Program-made: the position numbers and the translations under genes | NCBI GenBank assembly: GCA_945621435.1 | Contig: CALZBR010000002.1 | Location: forward strand, 1 to 64,000 | Reading direction: 5' to 3' | Source: an uncultured Lachnospiraceae bacterium | GTDB lineage: Bacteria > Bacillota > Clostridia > Lachnospirales > Lachnospiraceae | Length of the DNA: 64,000 bases | Part shown: in pieces, positions 53,075-62,715 of the stretch | Position numbering within the stretch: position 1 is the stretch's first letter | Layout: each line of letters opens with the position of its first letter | Notes under the pieces: model-generated | The model's input: only the letters and a program-made list of their open reading frames with translations | What the model was told of the DNA's origin: nothing | Database searches by the model: none

Positions 53075-54880
53075 TTACGGTTGCTCTTCTTCTGTTTCCT
53101 GTTTTTCAATTGACAATCCCAGCTCTACCAGCTGCTTTTCATCTACGGGTCCGGGACACTCTGACATGAGACAGGAGGCATCCTTTACCTTGGGGAATGC
53201 GATGACCTCTCTGATGCTCTCCGCCTTCACCAGCAGCATGACGAAACGGTCAAGACCGATGGCCAGACCTGCATGAGGGGGAACTCCGTACTTGAACGCA
53301 TCCAGCAGGAAGCCGAACTGCTCGTGAGCCTTCTCGTTGGTAAAGCCCAGAGCCCGGAACATTTTCTCCTGAATATCGCTCTGGAAGATTCTCACACTTC
53401 CGCCGCCCAGCTCTACGCCATTTAACACAATATCATATGCCTTGGCGCGAACACTTCCGGGATCGGATTCCAGCCGATCCAAATCCTCCTCCATAGGCAT
53501 GGTGAAGGGATGATGCATGGCAACAAAGCGCTCCTCCTCGTCGCTCCACTCAAACTGAGGGAATTCTGTTACCCACAGGAAATTGAATTTATTATTGTCT
53601 ATCATATCCAGCTGTTTTGCCAGTTCGCAGCGCAGAGCACCGAGAACAGACCATACAATCTTCAACCTGTCTGCCGCAAAGAGAAGCAGGTCTCCGGCCT
53701 CGCCCTTCATGGCTTCCACCAGCTTCTTCAGCTCCTCCTCCGTCATGAACTTGGCAAAGGAGGACTTATAGGTTCCGTCGGGCATGACGGAAAGATATGC
53801 CAGTCCCTTGGCGCCATAGCCCTTTGCAAATTCTACCAGAGCATCAATCTTCTTCCTGGGCATCTCCGCCTGTCCCTTTACATTGATACCTCTGACACTG
53901 CCGCCTGCCTCAAGAGCACCGGTAAACACACCGAAACCACAGCCCTTTACCACTTCGGATACATCCTGCAGTTCCATGCCAAAGCGGGTATCGGGCTTGT
54001 CGGAACCATAGCGGTTCATTGCCTCATCCCAGGTCATGCGCATAATAGGAAGCTGCACCTCCAGACCGATGGCTTCCTTGCAGACCTTAGCTACCATTCT
54101 CTCCGTAGCGTCAATCACATCGTCCACGTCCACAAAGGACATTTCCAGGTCTACCTGGGTAAACTCCGGCTGTCTGTCTGCACGCAGGTCCTCATCTCTG
54201 AAGCATCTGGCAATCTGGAAATATCTGTCATAGCCGGAACACATCAGAAGCTGCTTAAAGATCTGAGGGGACTGAGGCAATGCATAAAAGGAGCCCGGAT
54301 GTACGCGGCTGGGCACCAGATAGTCTCTTGCTCCCTCAGGAGTTGATTTGTTCAAAATAGGTGTCTCGATCTCCAGGAAGCCTTCCTCGCTGAGGAACGC
54401 CCTGATGGTGGTAGAAATCTTGCTGCGCAGAATCAGATTCTTCTGGATATCCGGTCTTCTCAGATCCAGATAGCGATATTTCAGACGCAGCTCCTCCTTG
54501 GTCTTGGAATCTGCCTCGATAGGGAACGGAGGGGTCTCAGACTCTGCAAGAATGCGGACAGAGGTAGCTCTTACCTCTATCTCACCGGTTGCCAGATTCT
54601 CATTGACTGCACCGGCACGTCTCTCGACCCTGCCCACTGCCGCAATGACGAACTCACTTCTGAGCTTCTCCGCCTTCTCGAAATTCTCCGCTCCACAGTC
54701 ACTTTCCTCAAAAATGACCTGGAGGATTCCGGAACGGTCTCGAAGATCCGTAAAGATGATGCCTCCCTTATTTCTTGATTTGTTCACCCATCCCATCACT
54801 GTAACAGTCTCGCCGATATTGGCGGCGGACAGCTCTGCACAACGATGGGTACGCTTTAATCCCTTCATTGATTCTGCCAT
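53075..54880 (-). CDS. aspS: Aspartyl-tRNA synthetase
   Basis: 601 residues: OB-fold anticodon-binding N-terminus (TVMGWVNKSRNKGG), bacterial GAD insertion domain, class II motif 2 in FRDEDLRADRQPEFTQ and motif 3 in GLAIGLDRFVMLL. ATG at 54880 with GAGG is preferred over a longer start. In this operon order (hisS-...-aspS) the pair is typical of Firmicutes. Confidence 0.97.
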   Translation of the reverse strand: MAESMKGLKRTHRCAELSAANIGETVTVMGWVNKSRNKGGIIFTDLRDRSGILQVIFEESDCGAENFEKAEKLRSEFVIAAVGRVERRAGAVNENLATGEIEVRATSVRILAESETPPFPIEADSKTKEELRLKYRYLDLRRPDIQKNLILRSKISTTIRAFLSEEGFLEIETPILNKSTPEGARDYLVPSRVHPGSFYALPQSPQIFKQLLMCSGYDRYFQIARCFRDEDLRADRQPEFTQVDLEMSFVDVDDVIDATERMVAKVCKEAIGLEVQLPIMRMTWDEAMNRYGSDKPDTRFGMELQDVSEVVKGCGFGVFTGALEAGGSVRGINVKGQAEMPRKKIDALVEFAKGYGAKGLAYLSVMPDGTYKSSFAKFMTEEELKKLVEAMKGEAGDLLLFAADRLKIVWSVLGALRCELAKQLDMIDNNKFNFLWVTEFPQFEWSDEEERFVAMHHPFTMPMEEDLDRLESDPGSVRAKAYDIVLNGVELGGGSVRIFQSDIQEKMFRALGFTNEKAHEQFGFLLDAFKYGVPPHAGLAIGLDRFVMLLVKAESIREVIAFPKVKDASCLMSECPGPVDEKQLVELGLSIEKQETEEEQP

Positions 54881-54899
54881 AACATTAACCTCATTTCCT

Positions 54900-55745
54900 C
54901 TATTCGTTCTCAATCTTCTTGGTCTCGCCGGGCTTAACACTGTATTCCTTACCATTCAGGAAGAACCACAGCTCATAGGCGGTAGGATTCTTCACCATAC
55001 TGCCATCCATGCTGAAAAGAAGCCTCTTAAATGCATCCTGATAGTCGTAAATCTCGATATTGGTCGCATACCAGATGTCATCCCTGCCGGACATCAGCTT
55101 CGCAAACTCCTCGATGACCTCCCAGTTGTTGTGCTCCTCAAACTCATAGCTGTGACCCCAGAGATAGAACATCCAGGGTCTGCCCCAGGAGCTCTCCTCC
55201 AGAAAACGATGCGCCAGCTCCATCAGTTTCGGATCGTTGTGGTGACAGGTAGCCGGCAGTCTCATCCAGTCCCCGGGCATATTGAAGTCATGAGTGGACT
55301 GTACGGTTCTGGAATACACGATTCCCACGCTTCTCATGCAGGCAACCACATCATCCGAATACGTACCGAAGGGATATGCCATACCCCTTACCAGAGTGCC
55401 AAACTGCTCCTCCAGCTTACATCTGTCATCAAACAAATCCTTGGTACACATATTGACAGGCATGTGATCCAGCCAGGGGTGTGTGGAACCGTGAACCGCC
55501 ACCTCGATTCCATCCTGACGGTACAGCTCACTCACCTGCGACTCACTCATTCTGCGATGAATCTGTCCCTCGGGATATACGGTTCCCTCCGGTGCATACA
55601 CCCCACTGTTCAGATTAAAGGTCGCACGGAGTCCGTATTTCTTAAATATTTCAATCAGCCTTACATCCTGCTCCACACCGTCATCATAGCTGAAGGTCAA
55701 GGCTTTCAGCTTGCCGCCGGGAAATCTCATAAATACCTGTGCCAT
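54900..55745 (-). CDS. Polysaccharide deacetylase (CE4) family protein
   Basis: 281 residues, NodB-type fold: SYDDGVEQD (catalytic Asp and metal Asp) and HGSTHPWL (metal His), with the C-terminal part containing a WGHSYEFEEHNNW segment. No signal peptide. Member of the short cytoplasmic deacetylase-like group placed between hisS and aspS. Substrate unknown. 73 bases after hisS. Confidence 0.85.
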   Translation of the reverse strand: MAQVFMRFPGGKLKALTFSYDDGVEQDVRLIEIFKKYGLRATFNLNSGVYAPEGTVYPEGQIHRRMSESQVSELYRQDGIEVAVHGSTHPWLDHMPVNMCTKDLFDDRCKLEEQFGTLVRGMAYPFGTYSDDVVACMRSVGIVYSRTVQSTHDFNMPGDWMRLPATCHHNDPKLMELAHRFLEESSWGRPWMFYLWGHSYEFEEHNNWEVIEEFAKLMSGRDDIWYATNIEIYDYQDAFKRLLFSMDGSMVKNPTAYELWFFLNGKEYSVKPGETKKIENE

Positions 55746-55818
55746 ATCTATTCTCCTCCGAAAATATCTGCTTTGTGAATGCTCTCACTGTTCTGAAACG
55801 TTACCTGTTTTGAGACGC

Positions 55819-57081
55819 TTACTGCTTCAACGGATCCTTATAAAACTCCACGAATTCCTCATAGCCCTCTTTTTGCAACTGTTCCTTCTGGAACTTCTTG
55901 TTCTTGTTCATTCTTGCCACCAGCACCTGTCTGCCTTCCTGTCTGGCCGCCTGAGCCTGGGCAATCACCTTACAGAGCTCCTCTCCCGCAACTCCCTTTT
56001 CGATCAGATATGCAACCCTGGCAGGCTGTGCGGGAACCTTAAAACCGCTCTCCATCAGCAGAAGTACTATGCGCTCGAAGCCAATGGAAAATCCGCAGGC
56101 AGGAACATCCTGACCGGTGAACTTGCCCACCATCTTATCATAACGGCCGCCGCCACCGCAGCTACCGCCGAATTCCGGCATGGCAATCTCAAAAATAGTA
56201 CCGGTATAATAACTCATACCGCGCACCAACGTAGGATCAAATACCAGTTCAAAGGTATCTGCCTGTACCGCTCTGACGCTGGAAAGAATCTCTCTGAAGG
56301 AATTCATGACTTCTCCGTCCAGATACTCTCCCAGGCGCTCCATCAGGCACTCCACACCGTCTGCGGAATTCTCAATCTCCGTAAACAGGGCAAGATATTT
56401 GTCACACTGCTCCTCACCGAAGCCATTCTCCAGAAGCTCTGCCTTTACCCCCTCGATACCGATCTTGTCCATCTTGTCCAGGGTGATGAACACACTCTCG
56501 TAGCTCTCCTCGGCAAAGCCGGCATAAGCGGCCATAGCCTTCAGGATACGTCTGTCGTTGATACGAATCCGGAAATTCTTAAAGCCCAGTCTGCTGATGG
56601 TAGTGGTGGTAGCCAGAATCAGCTCAATCTCCGCCAGGTTGGAGGGTTCTCCCAGGATATCGATATCGCACTGCATGAACTGGCGGTAACGTCCTCTCTG
56701 AGGTCTGTCCGCACGCCACACGTTTCCCATCTGAAGTGCCTTGAAGGGCATGGGGAGCTGTGCGGAATTATTGGAATAAAAACGAACCAGGGGCACGGTC
56801 AGGTCATAGCGCAGACCGCCGTCCACAACCTCTTCCTCAGTGGTAGCTGCCTCCACATTCAGCTTCTCACCTCTCTTCAAAATCTTAAAGATCAGCTTCT
56901 CATTATCGCCACCCTGCTTGTTGGTCAGATTCGCAATATTCTCCACACAGGGAGTCTCGATGGAAGTAAATCCGAATTTGCCATAGGTCTCCTTGATCAC
57001 GCTGATGACGTAATCGCGTATCTGCATCTCCTCCGGCAAAATGTCCTTCATACCTGTCACAGGCTTCTTTGTCAGTGCCAT
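55819..57081 (-). CDS. hisS: Histidyl-tRNA synthetase
   Basis: 420 residues, class II synthetase. Motif 2 FRADRPQRGRYRQFMQCD, His-specific LVRGMSYYTGTIFE and GGGGRYDKMVG; HGTP anticodon domain at the C-terminus. Preceded by AAGGAG and its own promoter. No T-box was found upstream. Confidence 0.97.
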   Translation of the reverse strand: MALTKKPVTGMKDILPEEMQIRDYVISVIKETYGKFGFTSIETPCVENIANLTNKQGGDNEKLIFKILKRGEKLNVEAATTEEEVVDGGLRYDLTVPLVRFYSNNSAQLPMPFKALQMGNVWRADRPQRGRYRQFMQCDIDILGEPSNLAEIELILATTTTISRLGFKNFRIRINDRRILKAMAAYAGFAEESYESVFITLDKMDKIGIEGVKAELLENGFGEEQCDKYLALFTEIENSADGVECLMERLGEYLDGEVMNSFREILSSVRAVQADTFELVFDPTLVRGMSYYTGTIFEIAMPEFGGSCGGGGRYDKMVGKFTGQDVPACGFSIGFERIVLLLMESGFKVPAQPARVAYLIEKGVAGEELCKVIAQAQAARQEGRQVLVARMNKNKKFQKEQLQKEGYEEFVEFYKDPLKQ

Positions 57082-57149
57082 TTTCCTTCTCCTTATTGCG
57101 TAGCTCTCTTCTGATATCTACGCATTTCTTATTCTACATTTTATGTTAT

Positions 57150-57178
57150 ATGATATATTTTTTTTGCCCGACTGTCAA
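57150..57178 (-). promoter_or_regulatory. hisS: Promoter of hisS-aspS transcript
   Basis: -35 TTGACA (57178-57173), 17-base spacer, -10 TATCAT (57155-57150). Confidence 0.75.
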
Positions 57179-57192
57179 TATTGGGGGCAAGC

Positions 57193-57236
57193 AAAAAACA
57201 CCCCTTTCCTTCGATTCTGAACATCGAAAAAAGGGG
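57193..57236 (-). terminator. Terminator of the ABC-type cluster
   Basis: Minus-strand CCCCTTT...CGAT and ATCGAA...AAAGGGG form a long stem (one interruption), followed by GTGTTTTTT. Eight bases after the stop of the 57245 gene. Confidence 0.8.
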
Positions 57237-57244
57237 ATTGCTTC

Positions 57245-57766
57245 TTAACTGTCATAGTTGATGGAGAAACCAAGATTCCACTTAGTGTTTGCCAGAAAAA
57301 CTGCCCTTTCTGCTTCCTCACGCAGGGACTGCAAAATCCGGACCGAGTTCTTATCTATACTTTCACCATGTCTCGAAACCGGATTCCCGTTTTTATCAAA
57401 ATAAATATATCCTCCCCAATCATAATCACCCCCATTGTTAAATCCAATCTTAAATTCCCTTCTGCCTAATTTATCTTCCATTATCTCTAATGTAACAGTG
57501 ACATTTGGATTTTTCTCATCATAATATACGTCAAAGATTTGTACTGCCGTAGCAATATTCCACCTTGCAAGATTACACCTGCCGGACATGATATATTCAT
57601 TTCCACTAACCTCACAATATCTGCGCCGCTCAGTATCGTAATCAATAACATTACAATATTTGTTATTCAGATATATAGTGCTTACAACATCATATATGAT
57701 CAGACCTGATACCAGGAGCAATCCGAAAAAATATAAGATTTTATAATTCGATTTTATATTCTGCAT
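57245..57766 (-). CDS. Membrane-anchored protein of unknown function
   Basis: 173 residues. One N-terminal membrane helix (about 9-30) and an extracellular domain of ~140 residues with three Cys near residues 38-63 and a beta-rich middle (EIMEDKLGRREFKIGFNNGGDYDW). No family recognised. It overlaps the ATPase gene by 26 bases, so it belongs to this transporter operon. It may be an immunity, sensor or accessory protein. More AT-rich than the flanking genes. Confidence 0.6.
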   Translation of the reverse strand: MQNIKSNYKILYFFGLLLVSGLIIYDVVSTIYLNNKYCNVIDYDTERRRYCEVSGNEYIMSGRCNLARWNIATAVQIFDVYYDEKNPNVTVTLEIMEDKLGRREFKIGFNNGGDYDWGGYIYFDKNGNPVSRHGESIDKNSVRILQSLREEAERAVFLANTKWNLGFSINYDS

Positions 57767-58349
57767 CCCTTACAATCTCCTCGTTGTGTGTTACAATAAT
57801 TATTGTCTTTCCCTCTTTGTTGATATTTTTTAATATGTTCATTACCATTCTCGTATTTTCCGGATCAAGAGATCCCGTTGGTTCATCCGCCAGGATTAAT
57901 TCGCATTTCTTGATCATCAGTCTTGCCAGCGCCACCCTCTGTTGTTCTCCACCGGATAACGTATATACCTTCTTAGTATCATATCCCTTTAGTCCCACAC
58001 CCGTTAACGCATCTTCGATAGAAATATCTGTCCGAAAAGTCGGAGACACCATCTCTAAATTCTGTCTCACTGTTTTTCCATCCACCAGTGCGAAATTCTG
58101 AAATAGGAAACCCACTGTATAGCGGTAAAAATTCTTTTTATTCTTTTTCTTTGAAATATCAATTCCATTCACTAAAACCTGTCCATCATCTATCTTTTCC
58201 AATCCTCCGATAATGTTGAGCAGAGTTGTTTTGCCCGTGCCGCTTTTACCATGAATCACTACAAATGCCCCATCGGGAATCTTAAGATTATAATCTTTAA
58301 ATAGTGTTTTTTCATGAAAGCTTTTACTCATATTCACAATTTCTACCAT
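57741..58349 (-). CDS. ABC transporter ATPase, bacteriocin/macrolide-exporter type
   Basis: 202 residues: Walker A GKSGTGKTT, signature LSGGEQQR, Walker B ILADEPTGSLDPEN. Resembles the LolD/MacB ATPase type. Start MVEIVN at 58349 overlaps the permease stop by one base (TAATG), with AAGGGGGG nine bases upstream; another ATG at 58358 is too close to that site. Confidence 0.93.
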   Translation of the reverse strand: MVEIVNMSKSFHEKTLFKDYNLKIPDGAFVVIHGKSGTGKTTLLNIIGGLEKIDDGQVLVNGIDISKKKNKKNFYRYTVGFLFQNFALVDGKTVRQNLEMVSPTFRTDISIEDALTGVGLKGYDTKKVYTLSGGEQQRVALARLMIKKCELILADEPTGSLDPENTRMVMNILKNINKEGKTIIIVTHNEEIVRDAEYKIEL

Positions 58350-60316
58350 TACAGACATCCCCCCTTTAGGACTTTCATTGTATCCGTTCTTTCATTTTTC
58401 ATAACAAAACACATATCCATAATCATTTCACCCAAAATAATGATAACACCCTGAATCAGACCATTCATCGGACGATATAAGCCACTGAACAAACCAATCA
58501 TGATACTGATTACCGTAGCTGCAATACCATAAATACCGGACTTCAACAATAGTAACCAACACCTTTGTCCAAATCCATATCCTAAAATCTTCTTTATAGA
58601 TAATTCCATGGCATTATTCCTGTATTCAAATAAAACCACAATATAAATCAAAATTGTCTGAAGTAAAAGCATAAACACTGAAATGGCACTGCAAAAGGAA
58701 ATCACTTGCTTGAGACCGGAATTATAGTATCGAAATCGTTCCGCTACATTTGTCAGAATAACCTTAAATCCCCATTTTCGCAGTTGAAAATCGTTCTCAA
58801 GCTTAGCGACATCGCTTTCTATCTTAAACATAACATTTTTTATATCACTAATACAAAGCAAGTCTTTGTATTGACTTCCGGGAAATCCGGCATAGATGAT
58901 GATTGGATTTTTTATTTTGTTTATATTGTTCTCCAGATTTCTATCCACATAGGAATAAGTCTTATTACCCTCATATTCAATCGTTTTGATTTTCAAATCT
59001 TTCCTGTCACAAATAATCTTTGACAGGCAATAATCAATCTCCGCCAAAACCTCTTTATTATTGAATCTTTTCGGAACAAAAACAACTACATCAGCATCAC
59101 CGGGAATATCACTCTCTTCAAGAAAATTTGCAATTGTGTCTGCTCCATGCTCATTGACGAGTACATAGTCCGCTTTCTTATCATCATCTTTTAATACCAA
59201 AGTACTGACAACCGGCGCAAACTCTTCATATCCGTTCACATATATTTGGTTTGCAATATCGTAGACTTTATCATAGCTTTCTCCTCTTATTACCTGCGTT
59301 GGATTTAGGGAAGAAATGGTTATGTAACAATAATCTTCGTATTTTTGAATCAATTTATCATCATACAAAGATAGTTTTTTCTGATTCATCAATTCATAGT
59401 TTGTACATACCGTAAAAATGGTTCCGACCGTCACGATAAATTTTGTCAGATAAATCACCTTTAAAACATTCTTTGAGACAAATAAATTCGAGAATGCTAT
59501 TTTGATATCATACACTGCAAACCAAAGATAAAGAAGTGCAGACACGACACTCCCTAAAGCGTATATGATTGTAAACTCTTTTTCCATGTATTCGCCGGAT
59601 ATAAAATACGAGCAAAACCACTTAATGATGATGAATACACAAAAATCCAAAGATATTTCTGTCAATATATTCTTTACAATCAACATTTGGGGATTCTGTC
59701 CCATGGAAACCTTAACGACAACCTCTTTTCTACGAGCAGCAATCAGCATCACCGTCATCAACACCATAATAACATCAATTGTTACCCATATTGTGCAGGT
59801 CATGTCTGCCTCATTTCCTTCCGAAATCACAGGATGGGAAATCTCATATTTGGTGGCAAGTTTCTCATAAAGATCCATGACATCTGATTTCTCTCCAAGG
59901 AATAAAACACCGGAAACATACTGCCTGTCATTCCTTTTCAAATCAGAAAAGCCATAATAAGAGACCGTTGAATTACCGGAAGAAAAGGATTTGTATTCTT
60001 TTTCGTAAACTCCATCCCTACACTGTAACTCCGTTTTTACAAATTCATCACAATATATATTGATTCTGTGTTCTATATCTGAAGTTGATTCGCTCACTAT
60101 AGCATACGGATGTACTCCCTTTTCTTTTGCTATATTTTCTATATCGTTGATTAACTCGGCATATTCAGTTCCTCCGTCTTCCAAAGAATAGGATAGCGTC
60201 ATTGACAGATATCGGTCTGCGCCAACTCCTCCTATATATCTGTGAAAGATTTCGTTTTGCATCACAAATCCGAACAATACCATAAACATTAAAATAATAC
60301 ACTTTGCAATACGCAT
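58349..60316 (-). CDS. Bacteriocin-associated 7-TM permease-like protein
   Basis: 655 residues with about seven to eight membrane helices: one N-terminal, a group at about 165-300, and three near the C-terminus. A large extracellular part (about 25-165) and another (about 310-535) match the layout of the bacteriocin-associated integral membrane (TIGR01654/DUF1430) proteins found in lactococcin 972-type loci. No toxin precursor gene is visible beside it. AT-rich, with poor codon agreement to neighbours, suggesting horizontal gain. Confidence 0.7.
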   Translation of the reverse strand: MRIAKCIILMFMVLFGFVMQNEIFHRYIGGVGADRYLSMTLSYSLEDGGTEYAELINDIENIAKEKGVHPYAIVSESTSDIEHRINIYCDEFVKTELQCRDGVYEKEYKSFSSGNSTVSYYGFSDLKRNDRQYVSGVLFLGEKSDVMDLYEKLATKYEISHPVISEGNEADMTCTIWVTIDVIMVLMTVMLIAARRKEVVVKVSMGQNPQMLIVKNILTEISLDFCVFIIIKWFCSYFISGEYMEKEFTIIYALGSVVSALLYLWFAVYDIKIAFSNLFVSKNVLKVIYLTKFIVTVGTIFTVCTNYELMNQKKLSLYDDKLIQKYEDYCYITISSLNPTQVIRGESYDKVYDIANQIYVNGYEEFAPVVSTLVLKDDDKKADYVLVNEHGADTIANFLEESDIPGDADVVVFVPKRFNNKEVLAEIDYCLSKIICDRKDLKIKTIEYEGNKTYSYVDRNLENNINKIKNPIIIYAGFPGSQYKDLLCISDIKNVMFKIESDVAKLENDFQLRKWGFKVILTNVAERFRYYNSGLKQVISFCSAISVFMLLLQTILIYIVVLFEYRNNAMELSIKKILGYGFGQRCWLLLLKSGIYGIAATVISIMIGLFSGLYRPMNGLIQGVIIILGEMIMDMCFVMKNERTDTMKVLKGGCL

Positions 60317-60348
60317 TCTGATTTACCTTAATTAATCTGAAAAGTTGC

Positions 60349-60391
60349 AAAAGACGGTGACGATGAACCCTAAGGGATAATCGCCGCCGTC
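60349..60391 (-). terminator. Terminator of the IOR/ligase operon
   Basis: GACGGCGGCGAT and ATCGTCACCGTC pair with one mismatch, loop ~15 bases, followed by UUUUGC on the minus strand. Located 25-70 bases past the ligase stop. Confidence 0.6.
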
Positions 60392-60417
60392 TACAGTTAC
60401 AATATCAAGTTATTCCA

Positions 60418-62052
60418 TCAACCCTTATTCTGGGCATCCACCAGATTCTCGGAATGATACAGCTTGCGAAGCTTGGGTTTCTCAATCTTGCCGGTAGCGT
60501 TTCTGGGCACCTGGGCAAAAATGAATCTTCTGGGGCGCTTGTATCTGGGGAGCTCCTTACAGAACTCCATGACTTCTTCTTCCGTGAGAGTCATTCCCGG
60601 CTTGCACTCAATGATTGCAGCTGAAATCTCACCGAGACGTTTGTCAGGCAGGCCGATGACTGCATTGTCCTTGATGGCAGGATGCTTGCTGAGGAAGTTC
60701 TCAATCTGTACGGGATAAATGTTTTCACCGCCGCTGATGATCACATCCTTCTTGCGGTCTACCAGATAGATGAAGCCGTCTTCATCTCTGCGTGCCATGT
60801 CTCCGGTATAGAGCCAGCCGTCCTTCAGGGTCTCTGCGGTAGCCTTCGGGTCATTGTAGTAGCACTCCATGACACCGGGTCCCTTCAGGATCAATTCTCC
60901 TACATCCTCGCCCTGCACTTCCTGCCCCCGGTCATCCACGATCCGAACCTCCCAGCCATAACCGGGGATACCGATGGCGCCAACCTTGTGGATGTTCTCA
61001 ACGCCCAGGTGTACCGCACCGGGACCAATGGACTCGCTGAGACCGTAGTTGGTGTCATACCGGTGATGAGGGAAGATCTCCTTCCAACGCTTGATCAGGC
61101 TCTGAGGCACGGGCTGGGCGCCGATATGCATCAGTCTCCACTGATCCAGCTTATAATCCTCCAGCTTTACTTCCCCACGCTCGATGGCGAGCAGAATATC
61201 CTGTGCCCAGGGTACCAGCAGCCAGACAATGGTACAGCCTTCCCTGGATACGGTTTCCAAAATAGTCTTGGGTGTGACACCCTTCAAAAGTACCGCCTTG
61301 CCACCTACCAGGAAGCTGCCGAACCAGTGCATTTTGGCACCTGTATGGTAAAGAGGCGGGATACAAAGGAACACATCCTCTCTGGTCTGTCCATGGTGAT
61401 TTTGCTCCACAGCCGCTGCATGCATCAGGCTGCGATGCTTATGTAAGATTGCTTTCGGGAATCCTGTGGTCCCGGAGGAAAAATAGATTGCAGCATAATC
61501 ATCATCCGTCAGTTTGATATCCGGTGCAATACTGGAACAGTTCGCAGACAGCTTGTCATAGTCCTCCGCAAAAGAGGGGCAGTCACCGCCGACATAGAAA
61601 AGAATTCTCTTCTCGTCAATCTCGTCAACGATTTCTTCCACTCTGCCGATAAACTCAGGTCCAAAGACCAGCACATCCACTTCCGCCAGTTCCACGCAGT
61701 ACTTAATCTCATCCGCCACATAGCGGAAGTTCAAGGGAACCGCCAATGCTCCCGCTTTCAGGATGCCAAAATAAATGGGCAGCCACTCCAGGCAGTTCAT
61801 CAACAGAATTCCTACCTTGTCCCCCTTTTTAATTCCCCTGGAAATCAACAGGTTCGCCATACGGTTTGCCTTCTCGTTGAATACGCTCCAGGTAATCTCC
61901 CTCCGATAGCTGGTCAGGGAAGTGTTTTCCACCAGGTCATAGTCTCTCCAGGTGACTCTTCTCTTCTCCTGCACATCAGGGTTTATTTCCACCAGACAGA
62001 TATCGTTGCCGAACTCCCTGGCATTTCTTTCCAAAATCTCTGTAATGGGCAT
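60418..62052 (-). CDS. AMP-forming acyl/aryl-CoA ligase
   Basis: 544 residues of the ANL superfamily: phosphate loop IYFSSGTTGFPKAI, the YGLSES adenine motif, GWLYTGDMARRDEDGF and a C-terminal Lys in ATGKIEKPKL. It activates a carboxylic acid to its CoA thioester. ATG at 62052 with GGAGG is preferred to a longer start. It sits in one operon with iorA and iorB (59 bases after iorB), so an arylacetate (e.g. indole- or phenylacetate) substrate is plausible, but fatty acids cannot be excluded. Confidence 0.88.
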   Translation of the reverse strand: MPITEILERNAREFGNDICLVEINPDVQEKRRVTWRDYDLVENTSLTSYRREITWSVFNEKANRMANLLISRGIKKGDKVGILLMNCLEWLPIYFGILKAGALAVPLNFRYVADEIKYCVELAEVDVLVFGPEFIGRVEEIVDEIDEKRILFYVGGDCPSFAEDYDKLSANCSSIAPDIKLTDDDYAAIYFSSGTTGFPKAILHKHRSLMHAAAVEQNHHGQTREDVFLCIPPLYHTGAKMHWFGSFLVGGKAVLLKGVTPKTILETVSREGCTIVWLLVPWAQDILLAIERGEVKLEDYKLDQWRLMHIGAQPVPQSLIKRWKEIFPHHRYDTNYGLSESIGPGAVHLGVENIHKVGAIGIPGYGWEVRIVDDRGQEVQGEDVGELILKGPGVMECYYNDPKATAETLKDGWLYTGDMARRDEDGFIYLVDRKKDVIISGGENIYPVQIENFLSKHPAIKDNAVIGLPDKRLGEISAAIIECKPGMTLTEEEVMEFCKELPRYKRPRRFIFAQVPRNATGKIEKPKLRKLYHSENLVDAQNKG

Positions 62053-62111
62053 GTTATCCTCCAATACGCAACTATTCAGAGCCATTCCGCCCTGTAATAG
62101 TTCCTGATTAT

Positions 62112-62687
62112 TTATGGCAATGCATATCCTGCTTCAAAAGCAGTCAGATTGATTTCCCTGGTCTTGGGCGGAACGGTGGACTCGATCACCTGAACCCAGG
62201 CTGCCTTGTCAAACTCCATGTTTCTGGCAGCGGCGCCCAGAATCACGGTATTGAACACCTTGGAATTGCCGAGCTTCAATGCTTCCTCCATAGCGTTCAG
62301 GGAAACTACCTTGTATTTGGAGCCCAGATCCTCAATGATATTTTCCGGGTACTCCGCAGCACCGGTAACCACCGTCATGGGGTCGATTCTCTGATCGTTA
62401 ATAATAAGGATTCCGTCTTTCTTCAGGAAGTGCGCATAACGCAATGCTTCCAATCTCTCGAAAGCAATCAGGATATCTGCCTGACCTTCTTCCACAATCG
62501 GCTCTGCCACAGCTTCTCCGTAGCGTACATAGGTCACCACGCTGCCGCCTCTCTGGGCCATTCCGTGTACTTCGGAAATCTTCACATCAAAACCGGCTTC
62601 TATGGCAAGTCCGCCGAGAATACGGCTGGTCAGCAATGTTCCCTGACCTCCGACACCAACTATCATAATATTCTTTGTCTCTGTCAT
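62112..62687 (-). CDS. iorB: Indolepyruvate:ferredoxin oxidoreductase, beta subunit
   Basis: 191 residues, the gamma-domain type of 2-oxoacid oxidoreductases (GVGGQGTLLTSRILGGLAIEAG, HGMAQRGGSVVTYVR). With IorA it oxidises aryl pyruvates from Trp, Phe and Tyr to aryl-acetyl-CoA, giving reduced ferredoxin. ATG at 62687 with AAGGATAAGG; an upstream extension would overlap iorA and is less likely. Confidence 0.94.
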   Translation of the reverse strand: MTETKNIMIVGVGGQGTLLTSRILGGLAIEAGFDVKISEVHGMAQRGGSVVTYVRYGEAVAEPIVEEGQADILIAFERLEALRYAHFLKKDGILIINDQRIDPMTVVTGAAEYPENIIEDLGSKYKVVSLNAMEEALKLGNSKVFNTVILGAAARNMEFDKAAWVQVIESTVPPKTREINLTAFEAGYALP

Positions 62688-62715
62688 CTCAACCTTATCC
62701 TTTCTGGTCTCAGCA

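Noticed and set aside
57082-57240. T-box riboswitch upstream of hisS
   Set aside because: The leader from the predicted promoter is only ~65 bases and has no T-box sequence or specifier stem; the hairpin present is the terminator of the neighbouring operon.
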